DNA of 64,000 nucleotides from Arthrobacter gandavensis (GCF_015355785.1 NZ_JADKYW010000005.1:713468-777467); one strand, 5' to 3'. Shown: positions 9,264-19,062, counted from the first letter of the stretch. Translations and numbers: made by a program. The notes: a model not told the origin generated them from the letters alone.

Positions 9264-10375
9264 GCGCGAGCGAAAACGCCATCACCTATGCCTCCGCAGG
9301 GGTGGATGTCGAGGCCGGTGACCGGGCCGTCGAACTGATGAAGGCGGCGGTCAAGGCCACCCACAACGACTCAGTCCTTGGCGGGGTGGGCGGGTTCGCC
9401 GGGCTGTACGACGTCTCCCGGCTGCTGACCTACAAGAAGCCGCTGCTGGCGACCTCCACCGACGGCGTCGGAACCAAGGTAGCCATCGCCCAGGCACTGG
9501 ATATCCACTCCACCATCGGGTTCGACCTGGTTGGCATGGTGGTGGACGACATCGTCGTCGTAGGCGCAGAGCCGCTGTTCATGACCGACTACATTGCCTG
9601 CGGCAAGGTGGTGCCGGAACGTATCGCGGACATTGTCCGCGGTATCGCCGCTGCCTGCGAAGTTGCCGGCACAGCACTGGTGGGCGGCGAAACCGCCGAG
9701 CATCCCGGCCTGCTGGGCGTTGACGAATACGACGTCGCCGGTGCCGCAACCGGCGTCGTGGAAGCCGCGGACCTGCTGGGTCCGGAGCGCGTGCGGGAGG
9801 GCGACGTCGTTATTGGCATGGCGTCCTCCGGCATCCACTCCAACGGCTACTCACTGGTGCGCCGCGTCATCAACCACGCCGGCTGGCAGCTTGAACGCCA
9901 GATCCCGGAACTGGGACGCACCCTCGGCGAAGAGCTGCTGGAGCCCACCCGTGTCTACGCAGCCGACTGCCTGGACCTGGCGCGCTACGCGCCCGCCGGA
10001 GTGCACGGCTTCAGCCATGTAACCGGCGGCGGACTCGCCGCCAACCTGGCCCGGGTCCTGCCCAAGGGTCTTGAAGCCACCGTTGACCGTTCAACCTGGG
10101 AACTGCCGCCGATTTTCAAGCTGGTCAGCGAACTCGGCAACGTACCGCTGCCGGACCTGGAGCGCACCCTGAACCTCGGCGTCGGAATGGTGGCGATTGT
10201 TGACGCCGCCGGTGCCGATGCGGCGCTGGAGCGCCTCGGCGAACGCGGCGTTCCGGCCTGGACCATGGGAACCGTCGGAGCTGTCACGGATTCCGAGGCG
10301 AACGATCCCAACTACGTGCAGGGCGCCAAGGGCGTCGATGGCGGAGCAGTCCGCCTGGTGGGCAGCTACGCCTAG
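9260..10375 (+). CDS. purM: Phosphoribosylformylglycinamidine cyclo-ligase
   Basis: 371-residue AIR synthetase, which closes the imidazole ring with ATP. Marks are SVLGGVGGFAGLYD near residue 38, the DGVGTKVAIAQ segment, DLVGMVVDDIVVVGAEPLFMTDY, ETAEHPG and the SSGIHSNGYSLVR loop. The ATG lies within the purF stop (ATGA), so purF and purM are coupled. The gene is followed by a dispersed palindrome that probably ends the operon. Confidence 0.97.
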   Translation: MSASENAITYASAGVDVEAGDRAVELMKAAVKATHNDSVLGGVGGFAGLYDVSRLLTYKKPLLATSTDGVGTKVAIAQALDIHSTIGFDLVGMVVDDIVVVGAEPLFMTDYIACGKVVPERIADIVRGIAAACEVAGTALVGGETAEHPGLLGVDEYDVAGAATGVVEAADLLGPERVREGDVVIGMASSGIHSNGYSLVRRVINHAGWQLERQIPELGRTLGEELLEPTRVYAADCLDLARYAPAGVHGFSHVTGGGLAANLARVLPKGLEATVDRSTWELPPIFKLVSELGNVPLPDLERTLNLGVGMVAIVDAAGADAALERLGERGVPAWTMGTVGAVTDSEANDPNYVQGAKGVDGGAVRLVGSYA

Positions 10376-10406
10376 CGTTTTGGGAGCGTACCTTCCCTCC
10401 ATCCCC

Positions 10407-10467
10407 CATCGAAATCACAGAAACTGCCCGTATCAGCCTTGAAACGGGCAGTTTCTGTCATCTCGAT
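10407..10467. repeat. Dispersed palindromic element, copy 1
   Basis: About 61 bases with inverted arms of 25 bases that differ at two positions; the core is GACAGAAACTGCCCGT and its complement. A near-identical, better preserved copy lies at 50003-50064. Both copies sit between convergent genes, so a role as a two-way terminator is likely. The family has no name that I know. Confidence 0.8.
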
Positions 10468-10526
10468 GGGACGCGGGGGCCGGGCCGGCCGGGAATCCGG
10501 GATTGAAAACGCCGCCCTTAACGCCA

Positions 10527-10560
10527 TTCAGCGGATCCACCGTGATGGTGATCCGCTGAA
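10527..10560. terminator. Stem-loop at the 3' side of the DUF3073 gene
   Basis: TTCAGCGGATC and its complement GATCCGCTGAA, extended inside by CACC/GGTG with a bulge. It lies 40 bases past the DUF3073 stop on the minus strand. Confidence 0.5.
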
Positions 10561-10599
10561 GGAGGGCAATTAATTTGCCGAAGAATGAGTTGCCGGCAT

Positions 10600-10836
10600 C
10601 TATCCGATCCGGCGGGAACCCTCATCATCGTCGTCTTCATCGCCAAATTGATCTGCGTACTTATCCTCGTACGCCGAGTAATCCGGCTCGGCCGGTTCCT
10701 CGGGATATCGACTCGACGGACGGCTCGAGGGTCCTGACAGCTCACGCTGCAGGGCTGAGTAGTCCGTGGCAGGAGTGAAGTACTTCATCTCGCGTGCCTG
10801 CTTGGTTGCTTTTGCCTTTTGACGGCCGCGCCCCAT
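10600..10836 (-). CDS. DUF3073 family protein
   Basis: 78 residues. The basic N-terminus MGRGRQKAKATKQAREMKYF is the signature of DUF3073, a small protein family confined to actinobacteria. The rest is acidic, with DEDDDDEG near the end, and probably disordered. AGGGGG precedes the ATG at a suitable distance. The function is unknown; the basic head could bind nucleic acid. It is divergent from the septum-formation gene across a 274-base gap. Confidence 0.88.
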   Translation of the reverse strand: MGRGRQKAKATKQAREMKYFTPATDYSALQRELSGPSSRPSSRYPEEPAEPDYSAYEDKYADQFGDEDDDDEGSRRIG

Positions 10837-11110
10837 GGCGTGACCCCCTTTTTGCGTCGATCCGGAGGTGGTCGCTCGGGCAGGAGAGCGAGGCCCCGGA
10901 ATATTTGGTCAATTTGTCGTAACTACAGGTTACATGTTTTCCCGCTGGGTTGTGCCCCTCGGGACCCGCAGACGCACTCAACTTCCCAGTTTAGTCCTTC
11001 TCCCGTACAGGCGCGTACTGCGCCGCGACCTGCAAATTCGCTAAAGTCAGGGGGGAACAGATGCCGCGGGACACCTTTGCGGCCATGGACAGGGAGGACC
11101 GGCGTTCACC

Positions 11111-13069
11111 ATGAGCGATCAAAAGAGGACACCGCAGCAGGGAACGGCCCTGCCCGGCGCGTCCCCGCGTTCCTCCGCCTCTAACGGACGTGCCGCCGCA
11201 TCCAAGGGATCCAGCGCCAAGCCGCCGGCACCGAAGAGCGCACCTTCGGTCCGAAACAACCCCGCCACAAGGAGCATTCCAGTTATCAAGCCACAGCCAT
11301 CTGCCTCCAACGGGCGCCCCGTCCCCACCAACCCGGCGGACCGGAGCTCCGGCTCAGCCAAACCTGCCAAACCCGGCAAACCCGCCAAGCCGGGCAAACC
11401 CCTGCGAGGAAAGGGATCCGGAGCCAAGCGCCCGGCTGCCGCCAACCAGGCCGCCGTCCCGAAGGGGCTGCTGGGTTCCAAGGGCGGAGCCAAGCGCCCC
11501 GCTGTCCGTACCGGCCCTGGAGCCAAGAAGAATTCAAGCCCGGCGGACGAACCGTCATCGACTCCGGCCGAATCCCAGGACGCCGGGACGAACCCTGCTC
11601 CCGGGACAGGTGGAAACTCCCCGGCCACAAGCGGCGACAGCCACAAGGCCAGTACCGCACCTGCCCAGTCCAGGGAAGCCGGCACGGACGCCGGGACGAC
11701 GCCGGCTGCTGTTCCCGACCTGTCCGCCCACACGGATGTCCCGGCCTGGCTGTCCACTGACGGCGGGCACGACGCCGAGCTGTGGGACGGCGCGTTTGAC
11801 GCAGAATCGCAGGAGGCTGCCCCGCTGGAGCCCAGTGTCATTCCCGCAGAGGACGTCCACCTCGACGAACCGTCGCTGGAGACGCCGTCCATCAGCACCG
11901 ATGCCGCCGAGGCAGCGTCCCTGCCGGAGACAGCCGCCGAGGTGCGGGCAGTCTCCGAGGAAGCTGCCGAAGCCGGTAAGCAGGCGGGAATCTCCGAGCC
12001 CGCCCCCGAAGGCACGGAAGTCGCCGTCGAGCCGGGAGCAGGGCTCACCGAGCTGGAACCCGCCGAAACGGCTGAGCCGGACAAAGCGGAGGGTCGGCAG
12101 TCGGGCGCATCCGACGCAGATGACAAGCCGAACGTTGAAGAGACTGATCACGAGACCGGCACTGAGACTCCGGAAGAGTCAGCTGACGACGGCGTCGCCC
12201 ATGCCGCAGGCCCGGAGGCCGGCGGCACCGAAGACAACGCCGGCGTTCCCGGGGATGAAACGGCCAGCGGGGATGAAACGGCCAACGCGGATGAAGATGG
12301 GCTGACGGAGTCCGGCGAGGGCACGGAAGCGGAACGGACCAGCACTCAGGACAAAGAGGGTGCTGCATCCCAGGCCGCAGCCCCGCGGATCCACACGTCA
12401 ACGGTCCAGAGCGGCAGCTCCGACGTCGCAGCTCCCGTCACTGACTCTTTCGAGTCGCTGACTCTGAGCAAAAAGGATCCTGATGACACCGGCGTAATCC
12501 ACACGGTGAACCCTTCCGGCGCCAGTGCCGTCCCCGCGGACTCCCGCCGGGCACGACGGACCCGCGAGGCCGAGGAAGCAGCTGCACGCGCCAAGGGGCC
12601 AAGCAAGACCACCCGCACCCTGGTGCTATTGGGGTCGATTCTCATTGTGGTGCTGCTGGGCATCTGGCTCGCCACGGTCATTGCTGACAGCAACCGGGGC
12701 GAGGGAGTCCTGGAGGAATCGGTGTCTCCGGTGGACCTGGAGGCAGGCGCCTGCCTGAAGGACTTCCAGAGCGTGAACTCCGAGGTGACCGTGGTGACCT
12801 GCGAAACGCCGCATAACGCGCAGCTCGTGGCCAGCCAGTCCTATGCCGGCTCCGATGCCTTCCCGGGCACCGATGCGCTGGCGGCAAGGGCCGAGGAGGT
12901 CTGCTCCTCCGTCAACTACAACACCGACGCCGCTTCCAAGTACCCCGACCTGGAATTGAACCGCGCGGTGCCCACCCAGAGTTCCTGGGACACCGGTGAC
13001 CGTCGGGTGGACTGCTTCGTAGTGGCACCGGGCGAAGAGCTGACGGAGTCGCTCATCGTTCAGCCGTAA
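11111..13069 (+). CDS. Septum formation family protein with long disordered N-terminus
   Basis: 652 residues in three parts. Residues 1 to about 495 are low complexity: first basic and Pro/Ala/Lys rich with KPAKPGK repeats (about 85-100), then strongly acidic with GDETA repeats (near 380-395). One membrane helix follows at about 500-523. The C-terminal domain (about 535-650) is a Septum_form domain with cysteines in GACLKDF, VTCETPHNAQ, EEVCSSVN and RRVDCFVV that could form disulphides outside the cell. The layout implies a cytoplasmic disordered tail and an exported domain. GGAGG lies about 12 bases before the ATG. The exact role is unknown. Confidence 0.8.
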   Translation: MSDQKRTPQQGTALPGASPRSSASNGRAAASKGSSAKPPAPKSAPSVRNNPATRSIPVIKPQPSASNGRPVPTNPADRSSGSAKPAKPGKPAKPGKPLRGKGSGAKRPAAANQAAVPKGLLGSKGGAKRPAVRTGPGAKKNSSPADEPSSTPAESQDAGTNPAPGTGGNSPATSGDSHKASTAPAQSREAGTDAGTTPAAVPDLSAHTDVPAWLSTDGGHDAELWDGAFDAESQEAAPLEPSVIPAEDVHLDEPSLETPSISTDAAEAASLPETAAEVRAVSEEAAEAGKQAGISEPAPEGTEVAVEPGAGLTELEPAETAEPDKAEGRQSGASDADDKPNVEETDHETGTETPEESADDGVAHAAGPEAGGTEDNAGVPGDETASGDETANADEDGLTESGEGTEAERTSTQDKEGAASQAAAPRIHTSTVQSGSSDVAAPVTDSFESLTLSKKDPDDTGVIHTVNPSGASAVPADSRRARRTREAEEAAARAKGPSKTTRTLVLLGSILIVVLLGIWLATVIADSNRGEGVLEESVSPVDLEAGACLKDFQSVNSEVTVVTCETPHNAQLVASQSYAGSDAFPGTDALAARAEEVCSSVNYNTDAASKYPDLELNRAVPTQSSWDTGDRRVDCFVVAPGEELTESLIVQP

Positions 13070-13112
13070 TGCAGGACAACGTGTAGGAAAGGCAACAAAC
13101 ACAGCAGGAAAC

Positions 13113-13152
13113 ACTGCAGGGAGGGAGACCCCCGGGGCTCCCTCCCTGCAGT
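13113..13152. terminator. Perfect 15-bp hairpin between convergent genes
   Basis: ACTGCAGGGAGGGAG and its exact complement enclose a C/G-rich loop, between the septum gene (+) and clpB (-). There is no clear T-run. Confidence 0.6.
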
Positions 13153-13179
13153 ACTGCCGCCCCTGGAGGGAACCCGGGA

Positions 13180-15804
13180 TTAGCGGACGGCTGCTGCAGC
13201 CTCGACAGTCAGTCCCGGTTCCGCCAGTTCATCGCCCACGGCCTCCGGACGGTCTACCAGCACGGTGTCTCCGTCGGAGATCCGCCCGGCAAGGATTCCC
13301 TTGGCCAGTTTGTCCCCAATCTCGCGCTGCACCAGGCGGCGGAGCGGCCGGGCGCCGTAAGCCGGGTCGTATCCGGTCAGCGCCAGCCATTCGCGGGCAG
13401 CATTGGTGACGTCCAGGGTAAGGCGGCGGTCCCGCAGGCGTGCGGCCAGCGCCCGGACCTGCAGGTCCACAATCTCCGAAAGCTCTTCGAGGTTCAGCGG
13501 ATCGAAGAGGATCACGTCATCCAGGCGGTTCAGGAACTCGGGCTTGAAGTTGGCGTTGACCATGGACATCACCGACTCGCGCTTCTGCTCCTCCGTCAGC
13601 CCGGGGTCCACCAGGAACTGCGAACCCAGGTTTGAGGTGAGGATCAGGATCACGTTGCGGAAGTCCACCGTGCGTCCCTGACCGTCCGTGAGCCTGCCGT
13701 CGTCGAGGACCTGCAGCAGGATGTCGAAGACATCCGGGTGCGCCTTTTCAACCTCATCCAGCAGGATCACTGAGTACGGGCGCCGCCGGACCGCTTCCGT
13801 GAGCTGGCCTCCCTCTTCGTATCCCACATATCCGGGAGGGGCGCCAACCAGGCGGGAGACGGTGTGCTTCTCTGCGTATTCACTCATGTCCAGCCGGACC
13901 ATGGCCCGCTCATCGTCGAAGATGAACTCCGCGAGGGCCTTGGCCAACTCGGTCTTCCCGACGCCGGTGGGGCCCAGGAAGAGGAAGGAACCAGTGGGGC
14001 GGTCCGGGTCGGCAACCCCTGCGCGGGAACGCCGCACCGCGTCCGATACGGCAGCAACTGCCTTGGTCTGGCCGATCAGCCGCGATCCGATGACCGATTC
14101 CATATCCAGCAGCTTCTGCGATTCACCCTGCAGCATCCGTCCCGCGGGAATACCTGTCCAGGATGAGACCACCTCGGCGATGTCGTCCGCGGTGACTTCC
14201 TCCGAGACCATCAGTTCACGGGCTCCGTCACCGTACTTGTCCTCCTCGGCTTCCTGCGCGGCGTCGAGCTCCTTCTGCATCGCCGGGATCTCGCCGTACA
14301 GGATACGGGAGGCTTCCGTGAGGTCGCCGTCGCGCTGTGCCTTCTCTGCCAGGGACCGAAGTTCATCAATGCGGGCCTTGATATCACCCACCCGGTTCAG
14401 CCCGGCCTTTTCTGCTTCCCAGCGGGCGTTGAGGGCGGCGAGCTGTTCCTTCTTGTTCGCCATGTCTTCACGCAGGACTTCCAGCCGTTCCAGCGACGCT
14501 TCGTCTGTTTCTCCGCTGATGGCCAGTTCTTCCATGGTCAGGCGGTCGACGGCGCGGCGCAGTTCATCGATCTCCTCCGGCGCGGAGTCGATCTCCATCC
14601 GCAGCCGGGATGCCGCCTCATCGACCAGGTCAATCGCCTTGTCCGGGAGCTGGCGGCCGGTGATGTAGCGGTTGGACAGGTTGGCCGCTGCCACGAGCGC
14701 GGAGTCGGCAATTGCCACCTTGTGGTGGGCTTCGTAGCGCTCCTTGAGGCCGCGCAGGATGCCAATGGTATCCGGGACGCTCGGTTCACCGACAAAGACC
14801 TGCTGGAAGCGGCGTTCCAGGGCGGCATCCTTCTCGATATTCTCCCGGTACTCGTTCAGGGTGGTGGCGCCGATGAGGCGGAGTTCCCCGCGGGCCAGCA
14901 TTGGCTTGAGCATGTTCCCGGCGTCCATCGAGCCCTCTGCGGCACCGGCGCCGACGACGGTGTGGAGTTCGTCGATAAAGGTGACGATCTGACCCTCGGA
15001 GCTGGAGATTTCCTCAAGGACTGCCTTGAAGCGTTCCTCGAATTCGCCGCGGTATTTGGCACCGGCAACCATGGACCCAAGGTCAAGCGAGAGCAGCGTC
15101 TTGCCGCTGAGGCTCTCCGGGACGTCCCCGGCGACAATGCGCTGGGCGAGTCCTTCCACCACGGCCGTCTTACCCACCCCGGGCTCGCCGATGAGGACCG
15201 GGTTGTTCTTGGTGCGCCGGCTCAGCACCTGGATCACTCGGCGAATCTCCGAGTCCCGCCCTATCACGGGATCCAGTTTTCCGGCCCGGGCCATCTCGGT
15301 GAGGTCGGTGCTGAACTTCTCCAGCGCCTGCAGGGTGTTTTCCGGATCAGCATTGGTCACTTTGCGGTCTCCTCGCACGCTGGGAAGGGCGCTGGCCAGC
15401 GCGTCGTGGCCGGCATTGTTGTCCCGCAGGGCCTTGCCGGCGGGTCCGTTGTCCACCGACAGCGCCAGCAGCAGGTGCTCGGTGGATACGTAGGCGTCTC
15501 CAAGCTGGGCTGCCTCCTGCTGCGCAGTGTTTATCACCTGCAGCAGCGGCCGTGAGAACTGCGGCTGCTGGACGGACGATCCGGAGCTTGAGGGAAGATC
15601 GTGGATGGCGTTGCTGGCGGCGACGCTCACCGCATCGGGGTTGGCGCCCGCTGCCTTAAGCAGCGCTACTGCTACGCCCTGGCGCTGGTCCATGAGCGCC
15701 TTCAGCAGGTGTGCGGGCTCAATCTGGGGATTTCCGGCGGTGGACGCGTTCATGGCTGCTGCCTGGAGCGCTTCCTGGCTCTTGTTGGTGAATTTGGTTT
15801 CCAC
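13180..15804 (-). CDS. clpB: ATP-dependent chaperone ClpB
   Basis: 874-residue Hsp100 disaggregase that works with DnaK. In order: N-terminal Clp domain; first AAA+ module with [13 protein letters not shown]; a coiled-coil middle domain (about 410-520) rich in Glu, Arg and Leu; second AAA+ module with [14 protein letters not shown]; and the C-terminal domain. The GTG start at 15804 gives the expected [20 protein letters not shown] lies 6 bases upstream, whereas the longer frame has no ribosome site and would overlap the promoter region. An HspR operator overlaps its promoter. Confidence 0.96.
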   Translation of the reverse strand: METKFTNKSQEALQAAAMNASTAGNPQIEPAHLLKALMDQRQGVAVALLKAAGANPDAVSVAASNAIHDLPSSSGSSVQQPQFSRPLLQVINTAQQEAAQLGDAYVSTEHLLLALSVDNGPAGKALRDNNAGHDALASALPSVRGDRKVTNADPENTLQALEKFSTDLTEMARAGKLDPVIGRDSEIRRVIQVLSRRTKNNPVLIGEPGVGKTAVVEGLAQRIVAGDVPESLSGKTLLSLDLGSMVAGAKYRGEFEERFKAVLEEISSSEGQIVTFIDELHTVVGAGAAEGSMDAGNMLKPMLARGELRLIGATTLNEYRENIEKDAALERRFQQVFVGEPSVPDTIGILRGLKERYEAHHKVAIADSALVAAANLSNRYITGRQLPDKAIDLVDEAASRLRMEIDSAPEEIDELRRAVDRLTMEELAISGETDEASLERLEVLREDMANKKEQLAALNARWEAEKAGLNRVGDIKARIDELRSLAEKAQRDGDLTEASRILYGEIPAMQKELDAAQEAEEDKYGDGARELMVSEEVTADDIAEVVSSWTGIPAGRMLQGESQKLLDMESVIGSRLIGQTKAVAAVSDAVRRSRAGVADPDRPTGSFLFLGPTGVGKTELAKALAEFIFDDERAMVRLDMSEYAEKHTVSRLVGAPPGYVGYEEGGQLTEAVRRRPYSVILLDEVEKAHPDVFDILLQVLDDGRLTDGQGRTVDFRNVILILTSNLGSQFLVDPGLTEEQKRESVMSMVNANFKPEFLNRLDDVILFDPLNLEELSEIVDLQVRALAARLRDRRLTLDVTNAAREWLALTGYDPAYGARPLRRLVQREIGDKLAKGILAGRISDGDTVLVDRPEAVGDELAEPGLTVEAAAAVR

Positions 15805-15949
15805 GGCGGGCTCCTTCTCGGGCTCTGGTAAACCGTTCAAGCTCCTGGCGGACTCGGCCTTGTCCCGCACGAACGGGCTAGTTGGGCCACGTGTCCGGGT
15901 CCTGACGGAACACTTGGCCCACTCGCTTCATCCCACCGAACTCAACTAA

Positions 15950-15970
15950 CTTGAGTGTAGTTCACTCAAC
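15950..15970. promoter_or_regulatory. HAIR operator (HspR site) of clpB
   Basis: CTTGAGT-N7-ACTCAAC, one base from the HAIR consensus CTTGAGT-N7-ACTCAAG. It overlaps the -10 box and spacer of the clpB promoter. A further ACTCAA half site is next to it at 15940. Confidence 0.85.
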
Positions 15971-15982
15971 CCTGCCTGTAAA
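15954..15982 (-). promoter_or_regulatory. clpB promoter (TTTACA, 17 bases, TACACT)
   Basis: On the minus strand, -35 TTTACA (15982-15977) and -10 TACACT (15959-15954) have a 17-base spacer. The HAIR site covers the -10 box, so bound HspR would block RNA polymerase. The leader to the GTG is about 140 bases. Confidence 0.7.
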
Positions 15983-16029
15983 GTTTTCCACAGGCCGAGC
16001 ACGGACCGCAACACTGTTCTGATCTGCGG

Positions 16030-16632
16030 TTATTCGGGACCAGGGAGCGGCGCGTGCTGCCGCTCGAACTCCTCCCAGAGCCGCTCCCATTCGGCGTTGC
16101 GCGCATGGTAGAGATCGCGCTCCTCCGCCTCCATCTGATTCCAGCTGACCAGGTTCGGTGTCGTCTCCCTGCCATGGATATGGGCGTCGAGACGGTCCAG
16201 GAAAAACTCCCACCCCGGCCCTGCGGCCCATTCGAAGGCTTCCGGGTCGATGACGGCGAACTTCCTCCGGACCGAAGCGTAGAGCAGCTCCACGCGGGTC
16301 GATCCGTCGATGTCAGTCAGGTGGATCTCCAGTTCCCCTGGGTTGCCGTGTGGCGGAACCCAAGTCACTGTCAGCATGCGCGGGGGGTCGCAGCGCATAA
16401 TCGTCCCCTTGGAAAAGCCCGCGACTTCATAGTCGCCGCCGCGGCGAAGCTCCCCGCTCGGCTGGGCGAAATAGTCAGCTATCCGGGCTGGATCAGTCAG
16501 TGCGTTCCAGACTTCACCAATTGGCTGGTGCAGGTCCCGTCCGATGACCAGCATCCGCGCGTGCCCGGCCTGGATCTGGCGGAGGCCAAAAGACCGTTCT
16601 GTTTTCGATAGCAACACGTCCAACTCGGACAT
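16030..16632 (-). CDS. SRPBCC (START/AHSA1-like) domain protein
   Basis: 200 residues. The AHSA1-type ligand-binding fold is indicated by the opening strand and PIGEVWNALTDPARIADYF (about 38-56), then GGDYEVAG, PPRMLTVTW and STRVELLY. A charged helical C-terminus rich in Glu, Arg and Trp follows. GAAGGAG lies 7 bases before the ATG. Such proteins bind hydrophobic ligands or act as Hsp90-activator-like proteins; the ligand is unknown. It lies beside clpB but reads from its own start. Confidence 0.8.
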   Translation of the reverse strand: MSELDVLLSKTERSFGLRQIQAGHARMLVIGRDLHQPIGEVWNALTDPARIADYFAQPSGELRRGGDYEVAGFSKGTIMRCDPPRMLTVTWVPPHGNPGELEIHLTDIDGSTRVELLYASVRRKFAVIDPEAFEWAAGPGWEFFLDRLDAHIHGRETTPNLVSWNQMEAEERDLYHARNAEWERLWEEFERQHAPLPGPE

Positions 16633-16830
16633 TCCCGCTCCTTCAGCTTGCCGTCTTCACGGTCCCAGAGAAGGCTTCCGGATCGATCCAGCGGTCCGGC
16701 CGGGCTTTTCCGGAACCGGTCAATGTGAGGTGGAACACGTGCGTGCCCTTTCTTGGAGATTAGCAGGCGAGCGCCCGCACAGACAGGCCGGAAGGCCGGG
16801 TTCCGTCAGCGGACCCGGCAGCTTTGTCCA

Positions 16831-16899
16831 CCGCCGTACGGCGGCCGTGTTTGAGCCAGGTCACACAAATCTGCCCGCCACAAGGGCGCTTGCTAGGCT
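16831..16899 (+). promoter_or_regulatory. betT upstream region: palindromes and candidate -10 box
   Basis: The 321-base gap before betT (16633-16953) holds no gene. I see a perfect palindrome CCGCCGTACGGCGG (16831-16844), a CRP/GlxR-like site TTTGA-N6-TCACA (16850-16865, one mismatch to TGTGA-N6-TCACA), and a candidate -10 TAGGCT (16894-16899). No betI gene is nearby. Confidence 0.4.
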
Positions 16900-16953
16900 A
16901 AAAGCGACGACTAAGGGACCTTACTTTTTATTCCCACAGCCTTGAAGGACGTT

Positions 16954-19062
16954 ATGACCAAGACTGCAGAATCCGAAGCGCCGCCCGCGGCCGTAGAGAA
17001 AACCCGCACGAACAAGGTTGTCTTCACCGGCTCAGCCGTAGGAATCACGGCCATCGCCCTCTGGGCAATGATCTCCACCGAATCCGCCGAGAAAGTCATC
17101 GGGACCATGGTTGGCTGGGTCTCCACCAACATGGGCTGGTACTACTTCCTCGTTGTGACCATGGTCGTTGTCTTTGTCCTGGTCATCGCCCTTTCCAACA
17201 TCGGCAGGACCAAGCTCGGACCAGATCATTCCAAGCCGCAGTTCGGCCTGTTCACCTGGGGAGCCATGCTGTTTGCTGCGGGCATCGGCATCGACCTGAT
17301 GTTCTTCTCGGTCTCCGAGCCGGTTACCCAGTACCTTGCCCCTCCCTCAGGTGACGGCTCCACCGCAGAAGCCGCACGCCAGGCCCTGGTGTGGACGCTG
17401 TTCCACTACGGCATCACCGGCTGGGCGCTCTATGCGCTCATGGGCCTGGCACTGGGCTACTTCGCCTACCGCCACAACCTCCCGCTGAGCATACGTTCAG
17501 CGCTTTATCCAATTTTCGGCAGGAAGATCGACGGACCGCTGGGCCATGGCGTGGACATCGCCGCCCTGCTGGGTACCATCTTCGGCATCGCCACGTCGCT
17601 GGGCATCGGCGTCGTCCAGTTGAACTATGGCCTGAGCTTCATGTTCGGCCTGCCCGAGAACCTCACCGTGCAGATCGCGCTCATTGCCCTGTCAGTGCTC
17701 ATGGCAACTGTTTCAGTAGTCTCCGGCGTGGAGAAGGGCATCCGCCGGCTCTCCGAACTCAACGTCATCCTGGCTCTGGGCCTGATGCTCTTCATCCTCA
17801 TCGCGGGCAAGACGAGCTTCCTGTTCGACGGCATCGTCCAGAACATCGGCGACGTGCTCAGCCGTTTCCCGGCGATGACCCTCGACACCATGGCCTATGA
17901 CCGCCCCGATGAATGGCTCTCTGCCTGGACGCTGTTCTTCTGGGCCTGGTGGATCGCCTGGGCACCGTTCGTAGGCCTGTTCCTCGCCCGCATCTCCCGC
18001 GGCCGCACCATCCGCCAGTTCGTGCTCGGTGTCATGATCGTGCCGTTCGCCTTCATCCTGCTGTGGATCTCCATCTTCGGCAACAGCGCCCTGGAACTGG
18101 TCATGGGCGGCAACGCCGCGTTTGGCGAAGTGGCAATGAACCAGCCGGAGCGAGCCTTCTACGGCCTGCTGGAGCAGTTCCCCTGGCTGCCGGCCACCGC
18201 GGCGATCGCCACCTTCACCGGTCTGCTGTTCTACGTAACTTCGGCAGACTCCGGTGCCCTGGTAATGGCCAACTTCACCTCCCACCTGAAGGACGCCGAT
18301 TCGGATGCCCCGAAGTGGATGCGCGTCTTCTGGGCCGTCATCACCGGCCTGCTAACCCTGGCCATGCTGATGGTAGGCGGTGTGACCACACTGCAGAACG
18401 CCACGATCATCATGGGGCTCCCGCTCTCCATCCTGCTGCTGTTCATCATGCTCGGTGTCTACAAGGCGCTGCGGGTTGAGCATTCCCTGGCCGCAAGCTT
18501 CCGGGCATCCCTGCCGAGCATGATCGCCGGCCGCAGCCCGGACCCGCGCGGCGGACGCACCTGGCGCCAGCGGCTGACCCGGGCCATGTCCTATCCCGGC
18601 CGCAGGCAGGCAGCCCGCTTCGTGGAAGTCGTGGCCTGCCCCGCCCTGGCCGAAGTCCACGACGAACTCGAGTCCAAGGGAGCCGAAGTCTCCCTCAGCC
18701 AGACCGAGGCGGGGAACGGAATCCTGACAGCGGACCTGACTGTCGGACTGGGCGATGAACGCCCCTTCAAGTACCAGGTCTATCCAGTGGAGTATGAGAC
18801 GCCCTCCTACGCCCTGCGCAGCGCCTCCGCTGAGACGAAGTACTTCCGCATGGAGGTGTTCTCACTGGAGGGCAGCCACGGCTACGACGTCATGGGCTAC
18901 ACCAAGGACCAGCTCATTACCGACGTCCTGGACCACTACGAACGCCACCTCGAATTCCTGCACCTCAACCGTGAGGCGCCGGGAAACACTGCAATCACCG
19001 AAGACCCCGTTGTCAAGGACAACTGGGACGCCGACTTTGTCGGCGAGGAGGAGAAACGATGA
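16954..19062 (+). CDS. betT: BCCT-family choline/betaine transporter
   Basis: 702 residues with about 12 predicted membrane helices (roughly 30-530) and the BCCT tryptophan-rich segment FFWAWWIAWAPFVGLFLARIS, which forms the betaine-type binding site. A cytoplasmic C-terminal domain of some 170 residues resembles that of BetT-type choline carriers, where it senses osmotic stress. ATG 16954 is preferred over the upstream TTG because AAGGA lies 4-5 bases before it. The stop overlaps betB (ATGA). The two next genes oxidise choline, so choline is the likely substrate, imported with H+ or Na+. Confidence 0.9.
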   Translation: MTKTAESEAPPAAVEKTRTNKVVFTGSAVGITAIALWAMISTESAEKVIGTMVGWVSTNMGWYYFLVVTMVVVFVLVIALSNIGRTKLGPDHSKPQFGLFTWGAMLFAAGIGIDLMFFSVSEPVTQYLAPPSGDGSTAEAARQALVWTLFHYGITGWALYALMGLALGYFAYRHNLPLSIRSALYPIFGRKIDGPLGHGVDIAALLGTIFGIATSLGIGVVQLNYGLSFMFGLPENLTVQIALIALSVLMATVSVVSGVEKGIRRLSELNVILALGLMLFILIAGKTSFLFDGIVQNIGDVLSRFPAMTLDTMAYDRPDEWLSAWTLFFWAWWIAWAPFVGLFLARISRGRTIRQFVLGVMIVPFAFILLWISIFGNSALELVMGGNAAFGEVAMNQPERAFYGLLEQFPWLPATAAIATFTGLLFYVTSADSGALVMANFTSHLKDADSDAPKWMRVFWAVITGLLTLAMLMVGGVTTLQNATIIMGLPLSILLLFIMLGVYKALRVEHSLAASFRASLPSMIAGRSPDPRGGRTWRQRLTRAMSYPGRRQAARFVEVVACPALAEVHDELESKGAEVSLSQTEAGNGILTADLTVGLGDERPFKYQVYPVEYETPSYALRSASAETKYFRMEVFSLEGSHGYDVMGYTKDQLITDVLDHYERHLEFLHLNREAPGNTAITEDPVVKDNWDADFVGEEEKR

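Noticed and set aside
12265-12300. GDETA-type direct repeats as a possible mobile or CRISPR-like array
   Set aside because: They are short, in frame, and encode the acidic tail of the septum protein; there are no spacers of constant size.
15805-15870. A longer clpB start at 15870
   Set aside because: The GTG at 15804 has an ideal ribosome site and gives the family N-terminus; the extension resembles nothing.
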